Below the pieces are notes generated by a model, which was given only the letters and a program-made list of their open reading frames with translations, did no database searches and had not been told where the DNA came from. A program made the position numbers and the translations under genes. Shown here in pieces: positions 24,529 through 32,956 of a stretch of 46,180 nucleotides of DNA (position 1 is the stretch's first letter; each line of letters starts with the position of its first letter). Source of the stretch: UBA1351 sp964627665 (GTDB lineage Bacteria > Bacillota > Clostridia > Lachnospirales > Vallitaleaceae); assembly GCA_964627665.1 (NCBI GenBank), contig CAZVKG010000024.1, forward strand, positions 1-46,180, given 5' to 3'.

Positions 24529-26205
24529 TTACTTTTGATCAATTATCGCACTTTTGATTGCTTTTAACCGTTTCATAACATCATTCTCACCTTGTCCAAA
24601 ATAATCGTGTAGAATTTTATATTCTTTATATAATTGATTATAAGCTTCTACATGTTTTGGATTTGGTATATATACCTTATCTTGTAATCTTGCCATCTGT
24701 TCTGCTGCTTCTTCAATCGAGTCGTATCCTCCACGTTCTTTTCCTGCGGCAACCGATGCAAAAAGAGCTGCACCCAATGCAGGTGCCTGTTTCGAAGACG
24801 ATATACGGATTTCTTTATTCGTAACATCCGCATATATTTGCATCATCATGGCATTTTTTTGTGCAATACCTCCTGCTGCATAAAGTTCTTCTATTGGAAC
24901 GCCACCGTCTTCAAATGCTTCCGTGATAACCCTTGTTCCAAAGGCTGTTGCTTCAATGAGTGCACGATATATTTCTTCAGGCTTGGTCTGTAATGTTGCA
25001 CCAATAAGCAATCCACTCAGTTCCGCATCTGTTAGAATACTTCGATTACCGTTCCACCAATCTAAAGCGAGTAGTCCACTTTCTCCGGGTTCTTGATCTT
25101 TTACACGTTCCACAAGTAACTGATGTACATCCATGTTACGCTCATTTGCTTCATCATGATAGGCTTTTGGAAGGCAGTTTTTGACAAACCAATCAAAGTG
25201 ATCGCCGACACATGCCTGTCCTGCTTCATATGCATAGTAGCCGGGAACAACTCCGTCTTCCACGACACCTCCAACACCCGGAATGAAGCGTTCCTCTTCA
25301 CTCATCATAATGTGACAAGTACTAGTCCCCATAATCATCAACATTTTTCCGGGTCCGGTAATACGGACAGCCGGCAAGGCAACATGTGCATCTATGTTAG
25401 CAATTGCAACCGGTGTTCCTTCGAGTAATCCTGTAAGCTTTGCTGCTTCTTCGGTTAAGTTGCCAGCGCAGTCTGTCGTTGCATAAATGTCTCGACTTAA
25501 TTTTTCGTCAACAAATTCTCGCATCTTCGGATTGAGCTCTCCAAAAAAATCTTTGCTTGGATATCCGTCTTTTTTTGACCATACCGCCTTGTATCCGGCC
25601 TGACACAAACTACGCTTCTCGTGTCCGACAAGCATTTGAACAACCCAGTCTCCAGCCTCAATAAATCGGTCCATTGCTTGATATATATCTTCATCTTCAT
25701 CTAGAATCTGCATCGCTTTTGGAACAACCCACTCTGAAGACATGCGTCCGCCATATCGGTCCATAAATTTCTCGTTTCTCTTGTATGCTACTTCATTAAA
25801 TCGATCGGCTTCATATTGGGCCGCGTGGTGCTTCCATAGCTTTACATATGCATGAGGTCGATCCTTATATTGTTCATGAAAGCATAAAGGTTGACCATCT
25901 GCATCAACGGGTAATACCGTACATGATGTAAAGTCCACACCTATTCCGATAATTTGTTCTTTGCTCACCTTACCCATCTCTAAAACTTCGGGTATCGTTT
26001 TTTGTAATACATCTAAATAATCTTGTGGATGTTGCAGGGCAGTTTCCGGTGCTAAACGTTTTGTTGACCCCGGCAAATACTCATCCATTATTCCATGTGG
26101 ATATTCAAGAACGGAAAAACAAACTTCTTCACCATTTTCCACATCGACCAAAACAGCTCTACCTGATAAGGTACCATAATCAATACCTAATGTATATTTT
26201 TTCAT
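24529..26205 (-). CDS. araB: Ribulokinase
   Basis: 558 residues from ATG 26205 (GGAG 6-7 bases upstream; the frame continues to 26226). The FGGY kinase N-terminal domain begins YTLGIDYGTLSGRAVLVDV, the substrate region includes GIGVDFTSCTVLPVD, and the C-terminal ATP domain contains MGTSTCHIM and AAGGIAQKNAMMMQIYADV. Length matches the E. coli AraB family (566). AraB phosphorylates L-ribulose and, less well, other 2-ketopentoses. No arabinose isomerase or epimerase gene is present. With three polyol dehydrogenases beside it, it more likely phosphorylates a ribulose or xylulose formed by oxidation of a pentitol. Confidence 0.9.
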   Translation of the reverse strand: MKKYTLGIDYGTLSGRAVLVDVENGEEVCFSVLEYPHGIMDEYLPGSTKRLAPETALQHPQDYLDVLQKTIPEVLEMGKVSKEQIIGIGVDFTSCTVLPVDADGQPLCFHEQYKDRPHAYVKLWKHHAAQYEADRFNEVAYKRNEKFMDRYGGRMSSEWVVPKAMQILDEDEDIYQAMDRFIEAGDWVVQMLVGHEKRSLCQAGYKAVWSKKDGYPSKDFFGELNPKMREFVDEKLSRDIYATTDCAGNLTEEAAKLTGLLEGTPVAIANIDAHVALPAVRITGPGKMLMIMGTSTCHIMMSEEERFIPGVGGVVEDGVVPGYYAYEAGQACVGDHFDWFVKNCLPKAYHDEANERNMDVHQLLVERVKDQEPGESGLLALDWWNGNRSILTDAELSGLLIGATLQTKPEEIYRALIEATAFGTRVITEAFEDGGVPIEELYAAGGIAQKNAMMMQIYADVTNKEIRISSSKQAPALGAALFASVAAGKERGGYDSIEEAAEQMARLQDKVYIPNPKHVEAYNQLYKEYKILHDYFGQGENDVMKRLKAIKSAIIDQK

Positions 26206-26237
26206 ACCAATCTCCTCATTTTTCATTTGAACGGGTT

Positions 26238-27014
26238 TTAGAAGCAGCTAAACGCTCCATCAATAATAAAGTCAGACCCTGTTGTAAAGTCACTTGTATC
26301 ACCTGCAAGATAAACCGCTATTGCTTGAAGTTCATCCGGACGGCCCATTCTTCCAAGTGGTGCTAATTCATTCCATTTTGCAATCAAGGGCTTTAAATCT
26401 GGAGAATTTAATGTAAGTTCTGTACCAATATATCCAGGACTGATACTATTTACACGAACATTACGCTTTGCAAATTCTATTGCCATCGATTTCGTTAATT
26501 GAATAACACCGGCTTTTGATGCATTGTATGAACACTGTGGTTGAGGGACATTAACAATATGACCTGACATGGACGCCGTGTTAATAATTGAACCTTTGCC
26601 TTGCTTTAACATAACTTTAGCTGCTGCCTGTGACGTTAAGAAAACACCTGTAAGATTAATATCAATGACTTTTTTGAACTGGTCTAATGTCATCTCTTCA
26701 GCGGGAATATTCATACAGATTCCCGCGTTGCAAAAGGCAACATCTAATTTTCCAAATTTATTAAGGATAGTATCAATCATCTTATTTACATCATCTTCAT
26801 TGGTTACATCTGTCTTAATCGCTATCGTTTGAACATCTAGATTTTTAGCAATCTCATCAGCAGTTTTTTTTGCTTCTTCAATATCAACATCAACAATTGC
26901 CACATGGCTTCCTGCTTCTGCTATTGCTTCTGCGATCGCTTTACCTATACCTCTAGCTCCTCCTGTTACTAAAGATACTTTACCATCTAAACGCATTCTT
27001 TCCATAATTCCCAT
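26238..27014 (-). CDS. Short-chain dehydrogenase, arabinitol dehydrogenase-like
   Basis: 258 residues from ATG 27014, with GGAG 8 bases upstream; a TTG at 27020 is too close to that site. The NAD-binding motif is TGGARGIGKAIAEAI, then NAG, the catalytic Ser in NTASMSGHIVNVPQPQ and YNASKAG with the Tyr/Lys pair. The stretch MSGHIVNVPQPQCSYNASKA strongly recalls yeast D-arabinitol 2-dehydrogenase (ribulose-forming), as I remember it. Oxidation of a pentitol to a 2-ketopentose, or the reverse, is the likely reaction. It starts 2 bp after the zinc dehydrogenase stop and is followed by ribulokinase. Confidence 0.88.
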   Translation of the reverse strand: MGIMERMRLDGKVSLVTGGARGIGKAIAEAIAEAGSHVAIVDVDIEEAKKTADEIAKNLDVQTIAIKTDVTNEDDVNKMIDTILNKFGKLDVAFCNAGICMNIPAEEMTLDQFKKVIDINLTGVFLTSQAAAKVMLKQGKGSIINTASMSGHIVNVPQPQCSYNASKAGVIQLTKSMAIEFAKRNVRVNSISPGYIGTELTLNSPDLKPLIAKWNELAPLGRMGRPDELQAIAVYLAGDTSDFTTGSDFIIDGAFSCF

Positions 27015-27016
27015 AA

Positions 27017-28069
27017 TCAATTCTCCTTTTCGTCGCTGTCGACATCAATAATTATTTTCATTGTTTTTTCATAATTTGCATCAATATATTCATAGGCTAA
27101 TGCATACTCCTGAAATGAATAATGCTTTGATATTAAGGGTTCTAATTTCACGCTACCATTTTCTACAATTTGAATGGCTTCCAAGTAATCCTCATGTCGA
27201 TACATCATCGATGTATTTAACTTTAACTCTGAATCATTCAGTTTAGCCAAATCGACATTTGCCATATCTGCAAATACGGCAACTAGAATAATATCGCTTC
27301 CTTTTCTAGCATTTTGTATTGCCTGGTTCATGGTGATATCATTTCCGGCACAATCAAAGATAACATCTGCTTTATCTTTTCCAAAGCATTCTTCAAGTGC
27401 CTCCCCAAATGAACTGTTTTTGGTATTAATCGCATAATCGACTCCACAGTCTTTGGCTAGACTCAAACGGTAGTCACTGATATCTGTTGCCATGATTTTT
27501 GAAGCACCGAATGCTTTTAATGTCTGGCACAGAAGAATACCGATTGGTCCTGTGCCCATAACTGCAACATTTTTGTTTTTTACGTCACCAAAACGTTTAC
27601 AAGCATGTACCGTAACAGCCAATGGTTCAATCATAGCACCTTCTTCATAGGATAGGGTGTCCGGTAAAGACGTTACTTTTGTCGCATCGACTGCTACATA
27701 TTCACTTGCCGTCCCGACCGTCTGGAACCCCATAACTTTTAAGTTTTCACATAAATTATATTTCCCATGAGTACATGGGTAACATTCTCCACAATAGACT
27801 TGAGGTTCGATTGTGACTTTCTGTCCTAGATGAAATCCCTTGACTTGATTTCCAATCTCGACAATTTTTCCGGAGACTTCATGTCCTTGTGTTAGCGGAT
27901 AGGACACATATGGATGCTTGCCATGATAGACATGTATATCGCTTCCACATATACCAATACGCTTAATTTTAATCAGCACTTGAGATGGCTGTATTGTGGG
28001 GACATCTACTTCTTTAAACGTAATCTCTTTAGGTGCCGGCATGATTTGTTGTAACATTTTTTTCTTCAT
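27017..28069 (-). CDS. Zinc-dependent polyol dehydrogenase (sorbitol/xylitol DH family)
   Basis: 350 residues of the medium-chain dehydrogenase family. Catalytic zinc ligands are Cys in GICGSDIHVYHG and His/Glu in GHEVSG. The structural zinc site is CGECYPCTHGKYNLC. The NAD-binding motif is GTGPIG, and ATDISDYR with Asp at the end of strand 2 favours NAD over NADP. AGGAGGG precedes the ATG. It is encoded between the Rbs-type permease and the SDR, so it probably oxidises the imported polyol. The exact substrate (arabitol, ribitol, xylitol or sorbitol) cannot be chosen from sequence. Confidence 0.9.
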   Translation of the reverse strand: MKKKMLQQIMPAPKEITFKEVDVPTIQPSQVLIKIKRIGICGSDIHVYHGKHPYVSYPLTQGHEVSGKIVEIGNQVKGFHLGQKVTIEPQVYCGECYPCTHGKYNLCENLKVMGFQTVGTASEYVAVDATKVTSLPDTLSYEEGAMIEPLAVTVHACKRFGDVKNKNVAVMGTGPIGILLCQTLKAFGASKIMATDISDYRLSLAKDCGVDYAINTKNSSFGEALEECFGKDKADVIFDCAGNDITMNQAIQNARKGSDIILVAVFADMANVDLAKLNDSELKLNTSMMYRHEDYLEAIQIVENGSVKLEPLISKHYSFQEYALAYEYIDANYEKTMKIIIDVDSDEKEN

Positions 28070-28093
28070 TTAGTCCCTCCTATGATTCAGTGA

Positions 28094-29041
28094 TTAAACG
28101 ATTGCGCGTCGTTTTTGAATACTATCAAATCCAACCGCTAAGGCTAATACAATTCCTTTTACAATCATCTGCATATATGTACTTACATTTAAGAGAACCA
28201 TACCATTGGTTAATATTCCGATAATCAAAACACCTGCAATAACGTTGGACATTTTTCCATCGCCTCCACTTACCGAAACACCACCTAAAACAACACATGT
28301 GATAACGTCAAATTCATAACCAAGACCGGCTGTCGGTTGAGCTGAGTTTGTACGTGATAGCATAACGATTCCGGCTAAACCTGCAAAAAAACCTGACAGT
28401 GCAAAGACTAGATATTTTACTAAGCCAACGCGGATACCTGATAATTTAGAAGCTTCTTCATTCCCTCCAACCGCATAGAAATAGCGACCGAAATAGGTTT
28501 TATTAAGTATGAATGATCCTAATGCAAAACATACAATCATGATAATAACCGGAACCGGAACCGGTCCGACATAACCTTGGCCTATAACTTTAAAGCGTTC
28601 ATCGAATCCATATATAGGGGTTCCTCCGGAAATTAAATATGAGGCCCCTTCAAAAACAATCTGTGTTGTGAATGTTGCAATAATTGCAGATATACCTATT
28701 GTCGATACTAAAAATCCGTTGAGTGTTCCAACCAGTACCGCAATCGCTAGCGATACAGCCACTGCTGCCATCATACTAAATCCACGGTCAACCATCAAAT
28801 GTGCTGCAATAATATTTACAAGTGTTATAATCGATCCAACAGATAAATCAATACCTGCGATTAAAATTACAAAGGTCATTCCAATCGATGCTATTCCTAA
28901 CATAGATACTTGACGAGCTATTGTAAATAAGTTATTCGATGAAAGAAATCTTGGAGTAGCCATGGAAAACCCAATGAATAAACCGATAAACACAATCCAT
29001 ATTGCTTTGTCTTTTACTATATTTAATACTTTATTCTTCAT
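28094..29041 (-). CDS. Rbs-type sugar ABC transporter permease
   Basis: 315-residue hydrophobic permease of the RbsC/XylH group, with 8-10 helices, the characteristic GMTFVILIAGIDLSVGSIITL segment and GGNEEASKLSGIRVGLVKYL near the coupling loop. It forms a homodimeric channel energised by the ATPase encoded upstream and fed by the binding protein at 30628. The ligand is inferred to be a pentitol or pentose because dehydrogenases and ribulokinase follow in the same operon. AGGAGG precedes the start. Confidence 0.93.
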   Translation of the reverse strand: MKNKVLNIVKDKAIWIVFIGLFIGFSMATPRFLSSNNLFTIARQVSMLGIASIGMTFVILIAGIDLSVGSIITLVNIIAAHLMVDRGFSMMAAVAVSLAIAVLVGTLNGFLVSTIGISAIIATFTTQIVFEGASYLISGGTPIYGFDERFKVIGQGYVGPVPVPVIIMIVCFALGSFILNKTYFGRYFYAVGGNEEASKLSGIRVGLVKYLVFALSGFFAGLAGIVMLSRTNSAQPTAGLGYEFDVITCVVLGGVSVSGGDGKMSNVIAGVLIIGILTNGMVLLNVSTYMQMIVKGIVLALAVGFDSIQKRRAIV

Positions 29042-29051
29042 TTCTGTCCTC

Positions 29052-30542
29052 CTAAACGGCCGAAGCCATTTTCATAATCGTGTTTTGATTAAACTCACTT
29101 TTTGTAAGTTCACCTGTGATATGTCCCTCAGCTAATACAATAATTCGATCGGACATACCCATGAGTTCTTCCATCTCTGATGAAATCAAAAGAATCGTTT
29201 TTCCCTGTTCTAATAGTTCATTCATCAATTTATAGATTTCAAATTTTGCACCTACATCGATTCCACGTGTCGGTTCATCAAATATAATTAACTCTGAATT
29301 CGCTGCTAACCATTTACCGATAATAACTTTCTGTTGATTCCCGCCACTAAGATTTTTGACAGGTTGACGTAATGTAGGTGTTTTAATTAATAGACTTTTT
29401 TGGTATTTTTCTGCTGTTTCCCACTCAACTTTTGAATTAATAACAGAAGCTGTCGATATTCTCTTATATATAGGCATATTAATATTGTCTTTGATGGAAA
29501 CTTCTAGTAACGCTCCATGACGTTTTCTATCTTCCGGTACGAGTGCAATTCCATGATCAATGGCTTCTCTAGGCGTTTTTGGATTAATCTCTTTACCGTT
29601 GAAGATTATCTTGCCTTCTGTTTTTTTAACATCTCCAAAAATCATTTGAACAAGTTCTGTTCGTCCCGCTCCCACAAGACCTCCAAGACCTAACATTTCT
29701 CCTTTTCTCAGTTTAAGATTAATGTTATGATCGCCATTCCCTGAAACATTTTGTAATTCAAGAATAATTTCGTCTTTGTTAATACAATCTTTTCGGGGTG
29801 GATAGGATTCTTTTAGATCCCGACCAACCATAAGATGTATCAATTCATCCACATGTGACTCTTTGGTTATCAATGTTTTTACATATTCACCATCTCGCAA
29901 TACAACAATACGATCGGATAAACGATATATTTCTTCTAAACGATGTGAGATATAAATAATCGATACCCCTTTTGACCTTAGGAGTTCGCATACTTTAAAC
30001 ATACTTTCAACTTCTGATGTTGTCAGTGGTGCTGACGGTTCATCCATAATAAGTACTTTCGCATCTTGCTGAATGGCTTTGGCTATCTCAATCATTTGCT
30101 GGTATCCAACAGTTAAATCTCCCACTAAGGTGCTTGGCTTAATCTTAATATTGAGTAAATCAAATGCTTTTTTTGCTTCTCTTTCCATGGCTTTTTTGTC
30201 AATCATTATCCCTTTGCGGATTGGATTACCTAAAAACAAGTTTTCTGCTGCTGATAAACCCTTGACATTATTAAACTCTTGATAAATAATAGCGATTCCA
30301 TTTTCTGCTGCTAATTGGGGAGACATATGTGTAAACTCTTTGCCATCTATAACTATTTTCCCTGATGTCGGAATAACTGCTCCTGAACATGTTTTAATAA
30401 GCGTCGATTTTCCAGCACCATTTTCGCCAATGAGAGCTAAAATTTCCCCCTCTTTGACTTCAATTGAAACATCTTTAAGCGCTACAACTCCGGGATATTC
30501 TTTTCTGATATGTTGTAATTCTAAAATATATTTTTCTTCCAT
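29052..30542 (-). CDS. Rbs-type sugar ABC transporter ATPase (two ABC domains)
   Basis: 496 residues from ATG 30542. The frame continues to 30587, but that codon lies inside a hairpin, and the family starts only about 8 residues before the first conserved motif. Domain 1 has Walker A GENGAGKST, signature near DLTVGYQQM and Walker B VLIMDEPSAPL. Domain 2 has a degenerate Walker A GGLVGAGRTE, signature LSGGNQQK and Walker B LIIFDEPTRGIDVGAKFEIY. This double-domain layout is RbsA/XylG/AraG type. Domain 1 has SAPL where the family commonly has TAAL. It powers the permease encoded next. Confidence 0.92.
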   Translation of the reverse strand: MEEKYILELQHIRKEYPGVVALKDVSIEVKEGEILALIGENGAGKSTLIKTCSGAVIPTSGKIVIDGKEFTHMSPQLAAENGIAIIYQEFNNVKGLSAAENLFLGNPIRKGIMIDKKAMEREAKKAFDLLNIKIKPSTLVGDLTVGYQQMIEIAKAIQQDAKVLIMDEPSAPLTTSEVESMFKVCELLRSKGVSIIYISHRLEEIYRLSDRIVVLRDGEYVKTLITKESHVDELIHLMVGRDLKESYPPRKDCINKDEIILELQNVSGNGDHNINLKLRKGEMLGLGGLVGAGRTELVQMIFGDVKKTEGKIIFNGKEINPKTPREAIDHGIALVPEDRKRHGALLEVSIKDNINMPIYKRISTASVINSKVEWETAEKYQKSLLIKTPTLRQPVKNLSGGNQQKVIIGKWLAANSELIIFDEPTRGIDVGAKFEIYKLMNELLEQGKTILLISSEMEELMGMSDRIIVLAEGHITGELTKSEFNQNTIMKMASAV

Positions 30543-30573
30543 AGTTTTACCACACCAATCTACATATTTTTGA

Positions 30574-30601
30574 TATAGAGCCATCATTTGATGACTCTAT
30601 A
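30574..30601 (-). repeat. Intercistronic hairpin between binding protein and ATPase genes
   Basis: 13-bp arms TATAGAGTCATCA / TGATGGCTCTATA with a 2-base spacer on the minus strand. The single difference is a U-G pair on this strand and a C-A mismatch on the other, so it is selected in the operon transcript. No T run follows. It probably protects the upstream binding-protein message or slows translation of the ATPase. Confidence 0.6.
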
Positions 30602-30627
30602 TCATTACATGATTTTACATCTTTATA

Positions 30628-31686
30628 TTATTCATAGTCCGCTAGGAATGATGCTGCATTTGATTCATCAATAACTGTTAAAGGTCGAACTAAATTTTGA
30701 TCTGGGAATTCTTCACCTTTCATTAAACGTTCATATAAATCTACAACCGCTTCTGCTGTTTTCTTGTTGGATCCTTCAAATCCTACAGATGCTCGTGTAG
30801 CTTGTCCATTTACGATTGCTTCTAATTGTTGTTGTGTTGCATCTGCTGAGAAGATACCCATGTCTTCCGGAATATCTCCACCTGTTGTCATCATAAACGC
30901 TTCATTGGCTCCAATGTCACCACCGGCTCCGATTGAACAAACAATTTTTGTATCCGGATATGCTTGTAAGATAGTTTCCATATGTGCCATAGCTGTTTGT
31001 GCATCAAGTGCCGGTTGTTGTGCAACAACTGTGAATTTTCCTGGCGCTCCATCTTCAAGTGCATTTAAAATCCCAGTTTCTCTCTCTAGAAGAATTGGTG
31101 TTTGAGGATAATTCATGATTGCAATCTCTGCCATATTATCTTCTGAGTAATGTTCATTGACAAACTCTGCAGCTGCAGTACCGATTGTATAACCTAATTC
31201 TGTATTATCAAGAATCCAGTTAAGATCTGTGTTTTCCATTGCATCATCCCAACTCATAACTAAAATCCCAGCATCTCTTGCTTGTTTTAAGTAATCTTCG
31301 ATTGCATTCGGATCTGATGGATGAACCATGATAAGGTCAACTTCATTGGTTATAAAGTTTTCGATTTGTTGAATTTGTGTTGCCGAGTTATCTTGACAAG
31401 ATAAAATTGTAAAATCCCATTCTTTGTCATACATTAATCTTTCAACTTCACCAAACACACCTGCCCAATAACTGTTTTCAAGTGATTGAATTGTGATCCC
31501 TACTTTAAATGCTTCTTCGTCTGCTTGATTCTCATTTGACTCTTCGGTTCCCCCCGAATTATCTTCTTGTGTCTCATTTGTGCTTGTTGCATTGGCTGCC
31601 TCTTCAGGTTGATTAACATTACACCCTACTGCCATTGCAATAATAAGTATTCCCACCATAATTAATGCTAAACTTCTTTGTTTCAT
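30628..31686 (-). CDS. Rbs-type sugar-binding lipoprotein
   Basis: 352 residues. The signal peptide ends IIAMAVGCNV with the lipidated Cys, followed by a Glu/Asn/Thr-rich linker, then a type I binding fold (FKVGITIQSLENSYWAGVFG). It is encoded upstream of the matching ATPase and permease, so it captures the transported sugar or polyol outside the cell. It differs from the second binding protein of this region (23329-24432), which is tied to kinases. AGGAGG lies 7 bases before the ATG. The ligand is unknown. Confidence 0.93.
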   Translation of the reverse strand: MKQRSLALIMVGILIIAMAVGCNVNQPEEAANATSTNETQEDNSGGTEESNENQADEEAFKVGITIQSLENSYWAGVFGEVERLMYDKEWDFTILSCQDNSATQIQQIENFITNEVDLIMVHPSDPNAIEDYLKQARDAGILVMSWDDAMENTDLNWILDNTELGYTIGTAAAEFVNEHYSEDNMAEIAIMNYPQTPILLERETGILNALEDGAPGKFTVVAQQPALDAQTAMAHMETILQAYPDTKIVCSIGAGGDIGANEAFMMTTGGDIPEDMGIFSADATQQQLEAIVNGQATRASVGFEGSNKKTAEAVVDLYERLMKGEEFPDQNLVRPLTVIDESNAASFLADYE

Positions 31687-31737
31687 TCTACTTCCTCCTT
31701 AAAATTATATTATATAAACAGCTTATGCTGCCTATTA

Positions 31738-32766
31738 TCAAGATTTTGCGCCCATTTTTACCATGATTTTTCCTTTATTTCGATAGGATGAATCCTCAAA
31801 CACCTTTTTACTATCTACTAAAGGAACAATATCACTAATGAGTTCGTTGATTTTTATTCGCCCTGACTCAATTAACCGAACAGATCGTTCGAATGTATAC
31901 GGATTAATGAACGAGGATATTAATTTAATTTCTTTTTTAAAAATAACGTCCGGTTTTACGGATACTTGGGCGTTAGGCCCTGTTAGTCCAAACATCATTA
32001 CTGTCGATCCGTATCCTGCAATGCTAATCGCCTGTTCAATTGTTTCCTTTCGACCAACACATTCAATGACAACATTTACATTTTTACTATGCTTTTGAAT
32101 TTCTTCTTCTAGGGTCATTTCTATCGGATTGATAACCACGTCCGCACCAAGCTCAATTGCTAGACTTCTTTTTTCTTCAACCGGTTCGGATACAATAACT
32201 TTTGACGCACCGGCTATCTTTGCAAGTTGTAGCATCAACAAGCCGATAGGTCCGCCTCCGATAACCACCACTTCATCTCCGAGTTTTATTTGGCATAAGT
32301 CTATTCCGTGTAAGCAACAAGAAACTGGTTCGGTCATCGCTGCTTCTATAAAAGAAAGGGACTTATTTAATTTAAATACTTGTTTTTCACTAACGCAGCA
32401 ATACTCTGCAAAACCTCCATCATTCGTCGTTCCTGTCCCAACACTTCTCGTACAAAACTGTTCCATTTGATTTAAGCAAAAATAACATTCCCCGCACATA
32501 TTATTTGGATTCACGGTGACATGATCTCCTGGCTGAATGTCAATAACTTGACTACCTACTTTTTCAACAATTCCTGCCATCTCATGCCCCATAATTAACG
32601 GTGGGGATACATCAAACGCGCCTCCTTCTCCATTGTAGATGTGAATATCTGTACCACACACGCCACAATATTCAACTTTGATAAGGACTTCTTTCTGACC
32701 AACTTCTAATTCCGGTATATCTTTGATTTCAATCTTTTTAGGTCCTTCATAGACTAAAGCTTTCAT
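31738..32766 (-). CDS. Second zinc-dependent dehydrogenase of the polyol operon
   Basis: 342 residues, medium-chain dehydrogenase family. Catalytic zinc ligands are in CGVCGTDIHIYNG and GHEMAG; the structural zinc site is CGECYFCLNQMEQFC; the cofactor motif is GGGPIG. The charged residue after it (VSEPVEEKR, Glu) favours NAD. The nearest families by general appearance are arabitol-phosphate and butanediol/sorbitol dehydrogenases. It is the first gene of the operon, 51 bp before the binding protein. Together with the enzyme at 27017 and the SDR it makes three dehydrogenases for one pathway, suggesting a two-step oxidation/reduction or several polyols. Confidence 0.9.
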   Translation of the reverse strand: MKALVYEGPKKIEIKDIPELEVGQKEVLIKVEYCGVCGTDIHIYNGEGGAFDVSPPLIMGHEMAGIVEKVGSQVIDIQPGDHVTVNPNNMCGECYFCLNQMEQFCTRSVGTGTTNDGGFAEYCCVSEKQVFKLNKSLSFIEAAMTEPVSCCLHGIDLCQIKLGDEVVVIGGGPIGLLMLQLAKIAGASKVIVSEPVEEKRSLAIELGADVVINPIEMTLEEEIQKHSKNVNVVIECVGRKETIEQAISIAGYGSTVMMFGLTGPNAQVSVKPDVIFKKEIKLISSFINPYTFERSVRLIESGRIKINELISDIVPLVDSKKVFEDSSYRNKGKIMVKMGAKS

Positions 32767-32794
32767 TGTTTTCTCGCCCTTCGTTTGTCTGCTT

Positions 32795-32865
32795 AATTAC
32801 TTCTATATATAGAATACCTAATATGAAGATGAAAAAATATACGAATAAATTAGGTTTTGTCCTAG
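32795..32865 (-). promoter_or_regulatory. Control region of the polyol operon
   Basis: Contains the 14-bp perfect palindrome TTCTATATATAGAA (32801-32814), which could include a -10 box (TATATA), and an inverted repeat TAGG / CCTA at 32851-32864. No good -35 box is seen, as expected for a promoter that needs an activator such as the YesN-type regulator. Assignment is tentative. Confidence 0.3.
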
Positions 32866-32903
32866 TTATTTACGCAATGATTAATTATTATCTCGTGTAC
32901 ATA

Positions 32904-32946
32904 AAAAGTCAGCATAACTCTTACGAGTTACACTGACTTCTTTTTT
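32904..32946 (-). terminator. Terminator of the S-layer-homology gene
   Basis: 15-bp stem (AAGTCAGTGTAACTC / GAGTTATGCTGACTT) with a 4-base loop, 17 bases after the stop. The two imperfect positions are G-U pairs on the minus strand but C-A on plus, so it serves the minus-strand gene. A short T run follows; the opposite strand also has a T run. Confidence 0.75.
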
Positions 32947-32956
32947 AATATATCAC

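Noticed and set aside
32801..32814. TTCTATATATAGAA palindrome as a definite operator
   Set aside because: It is made mostly of alternating A and T, expected by chance near a -10 box in AT-rich DNA; kept only as part of a low-confidence control region.
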